From Salvator merianae (lineage: Eukaryota; Chordata; Lepidosauria; Squamata; Teiidae), in NCBI GenBank assembly GCA_003586115.2, contig QVOM02000072.1, forward strand, positions 586,361-650,360: DNA of 64,000 nucleotides, given 5' to 3'. Positions 23,701 to 31,801 of the stretch are shown here, in pieces (position 1 is the first letter of the stretch; every line of letters begins with the position of its first letter). Made by a program: the position numbers and the translations under genes. The notes below the pieces were generated by a model. The model had not been told where the DNA came from and searched no databases. It saw nothing but the letters and a program-made list of their open reading frames with translations.

Positions 23701-26009
23701 ATCAGTTTTAGAGACTCTGAATCAGAAAGCGGGATGGGTATCTGAAGGAAAATGTCTTTATTTGATATTCCTGTTTCCATAGTTCAATAAGAGATGTTTA
23801 TTAGATTCTCCTGAATTCTCTATTCTGACCCCTGATGCATGTCCACCTTTTCAGGATCCATAAGAAGCATTTGAGCTTTGATCCTGTATGTCCAGAGGAT
23901 GTAAGGCAGCTAAAGGTCACCGGAGTGTTCTACATAGGAAACAAGCTGGATTTCACCTTCAGTAAGGAAAAGGTTACCATCAAAGTGACAAAGTCCTTTT
24001 CTGACCCGCAGCCGTCTAGTCTGGAGGCTGTGCTATCGGGAACAGGAGAGCATTTTACCCTGAATGAAGGTACTGTACAAAATCTGTCTGTATTTATAAT
24101 GTTGGTAAACTCTGTTACTGAACTCCAGCACAGAGAGGTCCTCTACTGTTACAGGTTTATCCTGATGAGCATTTAACCAGTCAGAAGCTATGACTGGTGT
24201 GGACACAGAAAGCAACCGGGACCCCTTTGTTAAACTGCAAGGAGTGATGGAAGAGATTTGGCCAAGTTCATATCTTATCTTTCATCTTGGTCTATGCATC
24301 TGATTCCTTTAAAATTGGGAATGGTTGTAGGTTAATGGTAAACCAACTGTTTGGAAAACAGAAGATCACAGATTTAGCATTCAGCTTCTCCCCAAAAGAA
24401 ATTACTAGCAAACCACATCTGTATGAAAACTGCATGACTGTGTCTTTGTGGTCACCCAGAGTTGAACTTGACATCAATGCATTTTTATCTTTTACTTTTA
24501 AAATTGGCAGTGAAGGTAATTGTGCAAATTCTCTCCAATGGAGGGCACTGCTTTGGTAAAACCTATTTTTTCAGAAATTGTTCCTGTTTGAGCCTCAGTT
24601 GACTGTTTGGAGCCATCTTTCTAAACACTTAATACCTGGAGGCAAGCTACATATAAGTGGTACAGCTACTTCCTTGAGAAGACCTGTTGACTCTCAGCAA
24701 AAGTTTTTTTCATCCAAGTGTCTCTAGGGCCGCGGTCGGACATCGTCAGTATAATCCGTATAGAAGAGTACACGCAGTGAATTCGTCTTCTGGTCATTCC
24801 CACAGTTACAATTTAACATGGAGTCAATTCGTACTTGCTCGTTCCCTCACTGATATTTCCCGTGCTTGGCAGTACCCTTTCTGCCTCCACCCCTCATCAA
24901 ATTCTCCTCCCTATGCAGTCAGCGATTGGCTGCAGTCCCAACATTCAAACCTTGACGTCACAGGGGCGGGAAAGTCAAGCTCCGCTCTCTGCATGTCCCC
25001 ACTGCTGCCTCAGAACATGGATTAACTTGGCAGCATTACTAGTCATTCGCCATTTGCTCCTCCCTGCAGCCTCTGTCTACTGAAGCAGAACTTAAAAACT
25101 ACTTCACTTTAAAACTATGAACTTTAAAAAACTAAGCTTTTGAAATGCGCAGTTCTGCTATCCTGCTGTTTCACTTTAACTAAGCTTTTGAAATGCGGAG
25201 TTCTGCTATCCTGCTGATTCACTTTAGCGCAACTGCGCAAAAAAGTGGGGAGGGAACGTGGGGGGGCTCTACTATTTTTAACTGTGTGCTGACCAGGCAA
25301 AACTCCAAACAGGCGCAGTTTATTTTTTCCTTTAAAGAGCAGACGGAAGTGGAGAAAGCCTTTAATTTCTTCCTGGCAGGACCGCAGCTTAGCGAAGAAG
25401 GAGGACGATTTCTTTTCCCCTGGCAGCGAGGGAAGGGGGGATAATGGAGGCAGAGGAAACTAATGTGCTTCCTGCCCACCCACAAAGTCTGTCATTGGAC
25501 GGCACAAAATGGGGATCCCTCCCTCTGCACGCCCCCCAAAACAGTACGGTCCTTCTCAAATAATCGCTTTCCCCATGCCCATAGCACAAAGTAAAGCGCG
25601 CTAGCGATCTGGAACGGCTTGAGAGTTCATTAAATCCGAAGACAAAGTAATCCGGATTTCGCCAATTTATTCCATAAAAATTACGGAACGGCAAAATCAT
25701 GTCGGGACAGCGGGAACTGAAGACTGCCTGTAAACTGATTACATGCCGTGTCGGAACGCAGCCTAGGTGTTTTAGCATACAGCTCCAGTTAGTAGATAGG
25801 GATTTCTATCTGGAAGGCATCAGCTTGGTTGCAGCTGTCTTACAGAATCTATATTGTAACTCACCCTGAGATTTCAGGATGTAAGGTGGGATACAAATTT
25901 AAATAATAAAAAATAAATGGTTTTATTTCTTCTCTCCATTTCAGGACAAAGCATCTCTTTTCCTATAGCTGCTGGTTGGATTCAGAAGGTACCTGCAGGG
26001 AAATATTAA
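2521..26009 (+). CDS. PGGHG: Protein-glucosylgalactosylhydroxylysine glucosidase, complete 13-exon coding region
   Basis: Spliced CDS: 2521-2767, 3745-3955, 6106-6541, 7833-7952, 9700-9831, 11412-11523, 12808-12880, 14143-14279, 15768-15901, 16210-16305, 16407-16504, 23855-24069, 25945-26009. Every junction is GT/AG, and the lengths sum to 2076 nt (691 residues plus stop) with no frame break. The protein is a GH65-family enzyme (formerly ATHL1) that removes glucose from Glc-alpha1,2-Gal-hydroxylysine of collagen. Human catalytic carboxylates, as I recall them, are D301, E430 and E574; they align at a constant offset of 4 with D297 (FWDQD), E426 (PDEYH) and E570 (IWVEN). No signal peptide is visible, which fits a cytosolic enzyme. 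The start ATG sits 18 nt inside the exon that begins at 2503, so an upstream non-coding exon is likely. The C-terminus is shorter than in human (about 737 residues). No convincing AATAAA follows; an ATTAAA at 26714 lies in repeat DNA. Identity is very secure. Confidence 0.96.
2884..2994. mobile_element. Foldback MITE (111 bp)
   Basis: It starts AGGCTGCATCCAGGTGTTGC and ends GCAACGTCTGGATGCAGTCT. The arms pair through CTTACTT/AAGTAAG and CCACTATATGTGGATAT / ATATCCACATATAGTGG, so almost the whole element is a hairpin. A related copy lies at 50816-50953. It lies in PGGHG intron 2. Confidence 0.8.
3495..3720 (+). repeat. Interspersed repeat shared with 7248, 33868 and 58985
   Basis: Shared text includes GTTAGATAAATTCATGGAGG, TCAATGACTACTAGAATGG, GGATGCCTC and CTTGGGAATGTCAGAAGCAA. 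The type is common in reptile genomes and looks like the 3' part of a non-LTR element; the class is my inference. Confidence 0.6.
3745..3955 (+). CDS. PGGHG: PGGHG coding exon, residues 83-153
   Basis: The acceptor GGCTGCAG ends at 3744; the donor gtaagt starts at 3956. The exon encodes the rest of the N-terminal domain, with [22 protein letters not shown] and the conserved [19 protein letters not shown]. It enters in phase 1 and leaves in phase 2; the split codon with the next exon gives His. Confidence 0.93.
4198..4614. mobile_element. MITE family B (internally palindromic, GTTTGCACT-type ends)
   Basis: The ends are inverted (CTTTTCACACTT and AAGTGTGAAATGGCCC). Inside are a small hairpin (TAGAACAGGATAATTATTCTGTTCTA), GTGACAGTGGCC and TGGGAGCAGCTGTAGTCTG. 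The same motif set recurs at 33239, 40533, 42893, 52488, 56071 and 60533. It lies in PGGHG intron 3. Confidence 0.65.
5160..5490 (+). mobile_element. L2/CR1-type LINE ORF2 3' end, decayed
   Basis: The translation [20 protein letters not shown] and the following helix match the C-terminal end of L2-like ORF2 proteins (pattern RAFSVAGPRLWNSLP, known in vertebrate L2). The upstream part reads as a degenerate form of the VLSLIYKALI...GPQYL segment. It lies in PGGHG intron 3. Confidence 0.65.
6106..6541 (+). CDS. PGGHG: PGGHG coding exon, residues 153-298
   Basis: The acceptor CTAACCTTCAG ends at 6105; the donor gtgagc starts at 6542. This is the largest exon. It spans the linker and the start of the (alpha/alpha)6 catalytic barrel, with [36 protein letters not shown]-like LYYLLSSIP and [22 protein letters not shown]. 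Asp297 in the terminal FWDQ corresponds to human D301. The open frame continues upstream into the intron to 5993, but that part is not coding. Confidence 0.95.
7248..7432 (+). repeat. Interspersed repeat, copy 2 of the 3495 family
   Basis: It has AAAGGGTTAGACAAATTCAT, TCAATGGATACTAAAATGG, ATGCCTAGGTTCTGCCTCC and a GATCCAGCAGGGCTTCT end. It lies in PGGHG intron 4. Confidence 0.6.
7833..7952 (+). CDS. PGGHG: PGGHG coding exon, residues 299-338
   Basis: The acceptor TTAAACTCAG ends at 7832; the donor gtagaa starts at 7953; phase 0 on both sides. It encodes [36 protein letters not shown] and GYK, continuing directly from FWDQ of the previous exon into the catalytic barrel. Confidence 0.94.
9197..9411. 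mobile_element. MITE family D copy (215 bp)
   Basis: The ends GGCTGTGATCAGACACAA and TTATGTCTGAACACAGCC form TIRs. It shares GGCTCAGAGATGGCTT, CTCCCCCTTCTCATAAACAT and CACTGTCTCTATAAGGC with 20268 and 47341. It lies in PGGHG intron 5. Confidence 0.8.
9700..9831 (+). CDS. PGGHG: PGGHG coding exon, residues 339-382
   Basis: The acceptor TGAGGCAG ends at 9699; the donor gtaaca starts at 9832; phase 0 on both sides (44 codons). It encodes [18 protein letters not shown] and [20 protein letters not shown], the substrate-pocket stretch conserved in GH65. Confidence 0.94.
9995..11360 (+). mobile_element. Non-autonomous DNA transposon family C, diverged copy
   Basis: It shares with the 24727 and 60869 copies: TTTCCCATGCTTGGCATG, CAGTCCCAACATT, CCTGTATC...CACAATAAAGCTTCTT, GGGGTAAGAGGACTGCA and GAACTGAAGATGGTCTGTAA with CTGATTAAATG. 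The middle (about 10640-10960) has extra sequence with a repeated CCTCCTCCTTGCAG motif. It fills most of PGGHG intron 6. Confidence 0.7.
11412..11523 (+). CDS. PGGHG: PGGHG coding exon, residues 383-420
   Basis: The acceptor TGATTTTAG ends at 11411; the donor gtaaat starts at 11524; exits in phase 1. It encodes [27 protein letters not shown] and EEKNYQITG, matching the barrel helices of mammalian PGGHG. Confidence 0.94.
12241..12334. mobile_element. Family A MITE, right half only
   Basis: It keeps CTGCACTAGCATGCAG, GGCAGGCCCCTATTCC and the terminal AGTGCCGAAAGGGC arm of family A; the left arm is missing. It lies in PGGHG intron 7. Confidence 0.7.
12808..12880 (+). CDS. PGGHG: PGGHG coding exon with the catalytic acid, residues 420-444
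   Basis: The acceptor CTTTCAG ends at 12807; the donor gtaaga starts at 12881. This short exon (73 nt) carries [20 protein letters not shown]. Glu426 in PDEYH is the equivalent of human E430, the general acid of GH65 enzymes. Confidence 0.95.
14143..14279 (+). CDS. PGGHG: PGGHG coding exon, residues 444-490
   Basis: The acceptor CTTTCTAG ends at 14142; the donor gtacgt starts at 14280. It encodes [20 protein letters not shown], the [20 protein letters not shown] segment and nearby residues, which align with human [20 protein letters not shown]. Confidence 0.94.
14871..15076. mobile_element. Family A MITE, full length but diverged
   Basis: It runs from TCTTTTCTGCATTGAACTT to TTTAGAAAGGGCC, with the internal TATATCCCAGAATAGG / GGATATAATCCAGAATAAG inverted arms. 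A short duplicated stretch of the arm (ATAATCCAGATATAATCC) sits in the middle. It lies in PGGHG intron 9. Confidence 0.7.
15768..15901 (+). CDS. PGGHG: PGGHG coding exon, residues 490-534
   Basis: The acceptor TTTTCCTCAG ends at 15767; the donor gtaaaa starts at 15902. It encodes [36 protein letters not shown] and NGPAMTW. The following intron is only 308 nt and is largely filled by a foldback (15938-16140). Confidence 0.94.
15938..16140. repeat. Foldback (about 203 bp, arms about 97 nt) in PGGHG intron 10
   Basis: The left arm GGTCCAGGCAGC...CCATGGCTGTTCG...GGGGCCTCTGTACTGCCT is the reverse complement of the right arm AGGCAGTACAGAGGCCCC...CGAACAGCCATGG...GGGTCC with few mismatches; the loop is about 10 nt. 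It takes up two thirds of a 308-nt intron, starting 37 nt past the donor and ending 69 nt before the exon at 16210. Confidence 0.85.
16210..16305 (+). CDS. PGGHG: PGGHG coding exon, residues 535-566
   Basis: The acceptor TTTCCCACAG ends at 16209; the donor gtgaga starts at 16306; phase 0 on both sides. It encodes [20 protein letters not shown] and [12 protein letters not shown]. The next intron is just 101 nt. Confidence 0.94.
16407..16504 (+). CDS. PGGHG: PGGHG coding exon with the catalytic base, residues 567-599
   Basis: The acceptor TTTCCTCAG ends at 16406; the donor gtatga starts at 16505. It encodes [20 protein letters not shown] followed by [12 protein letters not shown]. Glu570 is the equivalent of human E574. 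It is followed by the longest intron of the gene, 7350 nt. Confidence 0.95.
16843..17783 (+). mobile_element. Family C transposon, 3' part internally deleted
   Basis: It starts GGCCGAGGTCCGACATCAT after TAA (16840-16842), and follows the family through ATTTCCCGTGCTTGGCATGG, GGGGCAAGAGGACTGCAAT and GGGGGGATAATGGAGGCAGA. Sequence from TTCCTGCC jumps to the terminal ATGCCGTGT, so roughly 250 bp of the family's right part are missing. It lies in PGGHG intron 12. Confidence 0.75.
17822..17905. repeat. Short LINE/SINE tail fragment
   Basis: TTTAAGAATTTATATCCCAC followed by CCTTCACTTGAAGGTCTCAG and an AATAAAAAGATAAAAT tail; similar fragments occur near 25870-25918 and 57428. The type is common in reptile genomes; exact class not determined. 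Confidence 0.4.
17978..18240. mobile_element. Partial MITE with family-B-like end
   Basis: It begins GGGGCCTTTTCGCACTTACC, the family B type of terminus, and continues into CpG-rich DNA (GGTCCGGCGACAACGTC). No matching right end was found. Confidence 0.45.
19405..20018. mobile_element. Large foldback element (614 bp, arms about 120-160 nt)
   Basis: The left arm GGGGTCAACTACATCAGTGA...TTCTGTGGATTC...GGTGCTCTTTGTACCCTGTA matches the reverse complement of the right arm TACAGGGTGCAAAGAGCACC...GAATCCACAGAA...GTAGTTGACCCC. Between the arms lies about 300 bp of unrelated sequence. It lies in PGGHG intron 12. Confidence 0.75.
20268..20484. mobile_element. MITE family D copy (217 bp) with TTA target duplication
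   Basis: TIRs GGCTGTGATCAGACACAA and GGCTGAACACAACC, flanked by TTA at 20265-20267 and 20485-20487. It lies in PGGHG intron 12. Confidence 0.85.
20873..22046 (-). mobile_element. Family C transposon, full length, antisense, TTA duplication
   Basis: Ends GGCGGCATTCTGACACGGC and GATGTCAGTCCATGCCC; flanked by TTA at 20870-20872 and 22047-22049. Opposite orientation to the 16843 and 24727 copies. It lies in PGGHG intron 12. No transposase frame is present. Confidence 0.85.
23855..24069 (+). CDS. PGGHG: PGGHG coding exon, residues 599-671
   Basis: The acceptor CACCTTTTCAG ends at 23854; the donor gtactg starts at 24070. It encodes the small C-terminal beta domain: [40 protein letters not shown] and a less conserved tail. 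Human PGGHG has [20 protein letters not shown] in the same place. Confidence 0.93.
24727..25763 (+). mobile_element. Family C transposon, near full length
   Basis: Starts GGGCCGCGGTCGGACATCG and ends CCGTGTCGGAACGCAGCC. The flanks read CTA at the left and CTA or TAG at the right, depending on where the last C is assigned. Many CpG sites are kept, unlike the other copies, which suggests it is comparatively young. It lies in PGGHG intron 13. Confidence 0.8.
25945..26009 (+). CDS. PGGHG: PGGHG last coding exon, residues 671-691 and stop
   Basis: The acceptor CCATTTCAG ends at 25944. It encodes [20 protein letters not shown], Tyr and a TAA stop at 26007-26009. The total frame closes exactly with this exon. 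It aligns with human GHKVSFPRSAGRIQM, after which the human protein has a longer proline/serine-rich tail that is absent here. Confidence 0.85.
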
Positions 26010-26631
26010 ACTTCAACTTCCCTTGAAAACTGCCAAGCCCCATGAACATGGTAGAGAACCAGCGTTTTGTAGCTAGTTGGTCTGTAAACATGCAGCAGTG
26101 GAGGAGACTGAGGCCGGCTTCGGACGCTGGCCAAATATCGTGCTAACAGGCAATGTTCTGGAGAAATGGCTAGACAGCACGGGGGCCCATTCTCTCTGTG
26201 CACGTTTTAATGATGTGAACATCCAGGTATTTTGCCAGCATGAAATACCCGGAAGTGTATCATCAGGACTACCACACATGCGTGGCCCCTTTTTTAGTTG
26301 CTGCACATGTGTGGTGGCCATAGCAAAGATGGCATCTCTGTCCAGAAGGTAATAGCATTATTTTGGGAAAACCTGCCTTGAGAGTTAGGTTTTCCCAAAA
26401 ATAGGCTCCCATGCATTTTAAGGGGGATATAGTGTAGCTATAGTAGGACTGCCACAGATACATGTGGTAGTCCCACCATAGTGGCATGATAATGGCTCTA
26501 TATTCCCCCCATCTGGACGGAGTCTAAATTTTGGCTGCCTTCTTCTTTGTGAATATAAGTAGGAATAGAGCTGAAATTCCCCACTGCCATAAAGATGACA
26601 TTTAGTTTCCTGCCTGAACTGACAGTGAGGG
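26010..26631. other. 3' flank of PGGHG: probable 3'UTR and an unclassified repeat
   Basis: The first part may be PGGHG 3'UTR. From about 26092 the sequence has the feel of a MITE (matching inner hairpins ACCTGCCTTGAGAG / TTTTCCCAAAATA, and ATGTGTGGTGG / CCACACATG), but no terminal inverted repeats or second copy could be fixed. No gene seen. Confidence 0.4.
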
Positions 26632-26805
26632 TTTTTTTTTGTTTTTTCAATATTTAAATTTTTATTTAAGGTATTCGAAACAAGCACAAGCAAATATAAG
26701 CAACAAGAACATGATTAAAACAAAAATTTAAGCTGGATTGGTGGGGAAGAATGGACCTGTTTAGCCCATTCTAATGTGGAATAGACCCCATCGTGCAGAC
26801 GGTGT

Positions 26806-27235
26806 CTGCACGAGGATGCCTAAAAACTAATCCGAAGCTGGCTACCGGCGTTTGTGTGTGTGAACACCAGTAGCCATGCTTCATCCTTGGCATGACAGTG
26901 ACTGACAAACATCTGGCTACTGCCATGGCGACCGGCAGAAATGCCACGCACATGCGTGATGGGCAATGGGGCCTACCTCAGTTGGGCCCACGACACCCCG
27001 ACCGGGCCCGGGATGCCAGAGGAGGCCACACTGCGCCCCACCTGGCACTCTGGTGTCTGATTGGGCAGGTGCCAGACAGTTGCCACAGCAGCAGCCTGAA
27101 AGCGTAGGGCCGCTGCCATGGCGATCAAGAGGCCTGCGCAGTGCACAGGCGCAATGTGGATCACGCCTGCCCACTGGACCCCTTGCTGTAGCACTATCGG
27201 GCCTACCCGATCGGGCCCGCGGCAGCAAATTTTAG
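26806..27235. other. GC- and CpG-rich block downstream of PGGHG
   Basis: It is much richer in GC and CpG than its flanks, with GGGCCC, GCCATGGCGA and CCGATCGGGCC motifs. Open frames run on both strands because stop codons are rare in such sequence. It ends next to the LINE at 27240. It could be a transposon related to family B (it has ACTGCCATGGCGACCGGC) or a small CpG island; I see no gene. Confidence 0.4.
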
Positions 27236-27239
27236 TTTT

Positions 27240-30200
27240 CCATCTATGCCAGGTTAGAATGAGATCTTCTCCGAGAGACTTGGAGTTTTTTAACAGCTTG
27301 GTATTAATGGGAGCAAAGAATGGAACTTCTATGAAAGCTGGAAAAGATGCTGTTCAGCCTTTACCCAGGAAATGCTAGGGTCTTGGTTGATTCTAAAGAA
27401 TTGCCTCAGGTGAAAGGTACCTAAATAAAGATCAAGCCTAGGGATACCCCAGCCCCCAATACAACTGAATCTAGTGCATAAAGATTTGGTAAGACTCGGC
27501 ATCTTGCCACCAGTAATATAACGGTTGATAAAATTATTGAATTTAGCAAGCAGTTTTGGTGGAGGAGATACAGGAAACATTTGAAAAAGGAAAATGAGAA
27601 GAGGCATTACTTTCATCTTTATTGCCGTGATACACCCTAGTAGGGACAAGGGTTTAGGTTTCAAGGTACTAACTTATTTTTGAATTTTTTCCAGGCTGCC
27701 TGATAATTTAAAGTGACCAAATTGTGTAATTTCCTGGGGATCAACATCTTAGGAGCAATATTAAATCCTATGTTACTGCACATAGCCTGTTGAATTGAAA
27801 GCGAAATTGATTGAAACATTGATACTGATCTATTTTTGTTAATTTGTAGACCAGAAGTTTCATAAAATGCATTTAATAAGTTCTGTAAGGGGGAAAGCAA
27901 ATGAAGAGGAGAGTAAAACATCATCTGCAAATAATGAAACATCATCTGCAAATAAACTGATTTTGTACTGCTCATTATTAATTGTATACCCTTAAAATCA
28001 TTACACAATTTAATGGCGAGAGCTAAAGATTCAATGGCAAGGGCAAATAAAAAGGGGGGGGGAACTGGGAGAGGCCAAATTATTTATAAACACCAAGGCT
28101 ATGGCATTGGAGTAAATAGTAATAAGGGAAGAAACGAATTTGGGACCAAACTGATATTTATGCAGGAGCTGAAATAAATAATTGTGGTCAACTGAATCAA
28201 AAGCTTTACAAAGGTCAAGGGAGATAACTGATAGTGGGGAGTGGTTTAATTGAATATGATTAAGAATGTTGAGAAGCAGCCTGACTGGGTCTCACAGCTG
28301 GCTCTGTGAAATAAACCCATATTGTTCTTTAGAGATGATAAAAGGCAGAATGTCTGCTAACTTGGGCCAGAAGCGAGATAGGGTGAAAGTGATCAGGTTG
28401 GGATGAGGAATCACTAGGGGTGTGCACGAAGCTTTGTGGCATTCGATTTTCGATCGAATTTCGTGATTTCCTGCCCTTCGCATCGAATGCGAAGGGCAAC
28501 AGAAATCACGAATGCGAATTGCGAAGGTCCCTCAATTTTTCGAAGCATTTCGGGACCTTCGCAATTTGCCGATGTCTCACCTCTCTAGGCTGTCAGCGCT
28601 GGCGCTGACAGCCTAGGGTGAATCAGCCAGCCAGCAGCGAGCGGTGGTGGAGAAAACTCAACGGAAGGGGCATTCCCTTCCCGTTGATTTTCCTTCTCTT
28701 CCCCTCACTGACTCACCCCCCTAGGCTGTCAGCGCGAGCGCTGACAGACTAGGGTGAATGAGGCAGCCAGCAGCCATCAGAAACAGAGCTATCAAGGCGA
28801 AGGGAAGAGCTTTGCCTCGATTTCACTGCTTCCGATGGCGCTCGCCTCTCTCTTATTCCCCCCCCCCCAGTCTGTCATTGCACTGACAGACTGCGGCGGG
28901 AGTGAGAGAGAGCGCTGCGCCATCGGAAATGCAGGAATCAAGGCAAAGGGGAGAGCTTTGCCTTGATTTCACTGCTTCCGATGGCGCTCGCCTCTCTCTT
29001 ATTCCCCCCCCCAGTCTGTCATTGCACTGACAGACTGCGGCGGGGGGGGGGGAATGAGAGAGAGGCGAGCGCAATCCGAAGCAGAGAAATTAAGGCAAAG
29101 CTCTTCCCTTCGCCTTGTTTTCCCTGCTTCCGTTCGCGGCGAAAATCTTCGCCGCGAAAACGAAGGGCTTCATTTTCGTGCGTATTTTTTCGCACGAAAA
29201 CGAAGCCTAGGAGCTTCGCATTCCTGCGAAGCGAAAAGGGAAAAGTGCCTTCGTGCACATCCCTAGGAATCACCTTTTTTGGGGGAAGACAATAATTTGT
29301 GCTTCATTCCAGGAATTAGGAATAGAGCCCGTGTTCATTATGTGATTAAAAAGATCAGTCAGATGTGAGGCTAAGATATCAACAAATTTCTTGTAAAAAG
29401 CTCCAGGAAACCTTCTAAGCCTGGAGCTTTTCCCAATTGAAGTGATTTAATTTTGCAAATTAATTCCTCTTTAGAGACTGGGAAATCCAGCACCTTTCTT
29501 TGATAATTTTGCATCTGTGGTAATTTAATTAAGCTAAGAAACTCTCTGGCCACAGATTAGCTGCAAACAGCGTCTTGTAAAACAAATAAAAAGTATCCCT
29601 AATTTGATTAGGCTATCTCATAAGAACACCAGTAATTCTGGAGCGAAGCTCTTTTTCAGTCAAATTACTGGGTGTTTGGAATTTTTGTTCCCTTCCCATT
29701 AATATTTGTATTTTAGGTGAAGCATATTTCTGGCCACTTTGTGGGAATCCAATATATCTAATTCTTCATGTTTCAGAAAAAAATTACTTGTAGATTTTTT
29801 TAGACCAAGATTTTTAATGTTCCCATTCCAGGGAGCATAACTCAGCAAGAAGTTCATTCCACTGTGCATTCTGCTGCTCTTTGAACCAACTGTATTAGGC
29901 TAGACAATGACCCTGGATAACACATTGCATAGCATCCCAGCAGGTGGCTGGGCTGATATTGGGTCTCATGCAGAGCTCGAAGTATGCTTGGACCTCATTT
30001 GCCAAAGCTTAACCTATTATTCCAAATTTAAAAGGAACGGCGGCAGTTTCCAGTTTAAGGTTTTTTTCTCCTGCTTGGCAAGGTGCAGTAGCACATTAAC
30101 AGGGGTATGGTCAGAAACTTTTTAAACTCCAATTATAACATTGTGAAACTTATGAAGGGTGGATTTAGAGGTTAAAATATGATCGATTCTAGAGAGGGAA

Positions 30201-30640
30201 CGGTGTCTTGCAGAGAGGAAAGTAAACTCTTTAACAGTTCCGTTGACCTCACTAAAGCCATCTACTAGCTCAAATTAACGCAACAGAGGGCCAAATTCAC
30301 AACAAGCCTTGACTGCACAATGTAGAGGCCCATGGTGGGTCTGATTTAAATAAGCATTTGCCACAGCATTCAAATCTCCTCCAACGTATATATTTCCCAA
30401 AGAGTAGTGAACAAGTTTGGGGAAAATATTGTAAATAAAAGACTTCTGACAGGAGTTGGGTGCATAAACTGAAACAAGGCTCACCCAGTTACCTTCTGTC
30501 ATACCCTTTAAAAAATATAATGATCCTTAGGATCTTTTAGGGCATGATGTGGCTAGATGAGGTAATCTTGAGAAAGCGGAATTACGATTCCCCAAGCAGA
30601 GGCTGAACATTCCATATATACCAAGTGGATTTTCTTGGAA
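27240..30640 (-). mobile_element. L1-like LINE ORF2 remnant, broken
   Basis: Frames on - give, in 5' to 3' order, an endonuclease piece (SVYAPNS, VGGDLNAVANAYLNQ; about 30500-30275), the start of reverse transcriptase (EELICKIKSLQLGKAPG; 29553-29371), RT core (FIISKEQYGFISQSQL; 28350-28290), a region after the catalytic Asp pair (LLNAFYETSGLQINKNRS; about 27880) and the C-terminal part (FNNFINRYITGGKMP; about 27520). Frames are broken by indels, a small duplication near 27930, and the 851-bp hAT element at 28415. Non-functional. L1-type rather than CR1 by the RT pattern (inference). Confidence 0.8.
28415..29265. mobile_element. hAT-type non-autonomous transposon (851 bp) inside the LINE
   Basis: TIRs TAGGGGTGTGCACGAAG and TTCGTGCACATCCCTA; a perfect 8-bp target duplication GGAATCAC at 28407-28414 and 29266-29273, the hAT hallmark. 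Inside are two CTAGGCTGTCAGCGC hairpins (near 28585 and 28712), a tandem duplication of about 150 bp (28811-28965 and 28966-29100) each with its own CAGTCTGTCATTGCACTGACAGACTG-type hairpin, and CTTCGCCGCGAA / TTTTCGTGCG stems. No transposase frame. Confidence 0.92.
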
Positions 30641-30775
30641 TAAGAATACCATGCAATATCATCCCTATATCCCAGGTCTATGTTGGGATTGCTGCAGAGA
30701 TGTGTGGCAATCCCAGCATATCCCTGGGATAATCCCACATTTTAGGCCCTGTCTAGATAGGACCTTAGTGTAGCT
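30641..30775. mobile_element. Short palindromic MITE fragment
   Basis: ATACCATGCAATATCATCCC, TATCCCAGGTCTATGTTGGG and TATCCCTGGGATAATCCC show inverted arms (GGGATTGCTGC / GTGGCAATCCC). It sits at the 5' end of the LINE remnant. Confidence 0.45.
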
Positions 30776-31320
30776 CAGATCACCCAGAATGTAGAGGGCT
30801 CTTGGGCAATAGTTTGTACAGACTAGAAAAAAGGTGTGATTTTATGAGAATTTCTTCTTGTAAAGAAAGGGAAAGCAGGTTGTTTGTTTACATTAGCATA
30901 AACTAAGAATAAACAAGGACTCCAAAATATTGGCTAAATTTGCACCAGACTTCTTCAAGACATCTAGATGTACTGGACAATGTCACGTTTCCAGTATTGT
31001 TATTAGTTCGACAAAAAAGGGATGATTGTTGGAGAATACCAGAAGATCTTGCAGCAGGGAGCTATTGCCATTTTTAAATTTGCCTTCAAATAAAACTTCA
31101 TTTTACAATACTCTGGTGGATGTTTTAATAAAGAATCCTAAAAATGAGCTCTTATCTCCAGACAATTGGCAGATCCAGCCACAGCTGTCAATAGGGATAG
31201 TTTCCAAGGATGACTTGTCAATATGTTGTGGTGCAGAATTAGTATAATCCTTCTGAGATGGGTAAATGCCTTCTGATTTTGCAAGAGAATTCTAGTAAAC
31301 ACATACCTCTGTGTGTCTTA
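30776..31320. other. Gene-free stretch, possibly LINE 5' portion
   Basis: No gene recognised. On - part of it could be decayed LINE ORF1 or 5' sequence continuing the element at 27240-30640; there is no clear conserved motif. Confidence 0.3.
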
Positions 31321-31798
31321 GGATCTTTTTGCACTTACCTGCTCTTAGTCGGCATCAGTGAGTCTAGAATAGCTAGACCCACCAACAGCACTGATCCAGA
31401 TGGGTTCATACCATGGCCTCAGAAGCTTGCATGAGTTTTGTGACCACACTCCCACACTTCTGAGAACTAGGAACAAAAATTCCTAGCCACTGGGGGGTGC
31501 ATTTCAACACCGTGCTATGGCACCCTGCTGAAATGCAAGCCCCACTAGTCCTGAACACAGGAGGCATGCCTTCTGCACACCTCCTGCATTCCGGATCAGG
31601 GCTACTGGTCCGCTGGTAGATCCAATTAAATGGATCTACCACTGATCCAGATCTGGATCATGCTCTGTCTAATGCAGACAGAGCAGACCAGCAGGGGTGT
31701 GTGACCTCATAGATCTGTATTAACATGCAGACCTATGAGGCCTAGATGTGTACTTCACGGACCTTTAATCAGCATTAAGGATCTGTGCAGAAACAGCC
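31321..31798. mobile_element. MITE family E (478 bp) with TTA duplication
   Basis: TIRs GGATCTTTTTGCACTTACC and GGATCTGTGCAGAAACAGCC, flanked by TTA at 31318-31320 and 31799-31801. It contains TCTAGAATAGCTAGA and GATCCAGATCTGGATC hairpins. Confidence 0.8.
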
Positions 31799-31801
31799 TT
31801 A

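Noticed and set aside
26917..27235. Open frames on both strands of the CpG-rich block
   Set aside because: Overlapping frames on both strands with biased composition, no ATG-led conserved domain, and no splice signals.
27329..30502. Several host-gene-like frames on -
   Set aside because: They are pieces of an L1-like LINE (endonuclease and reverse transcriptase motifs) with frame breaks.
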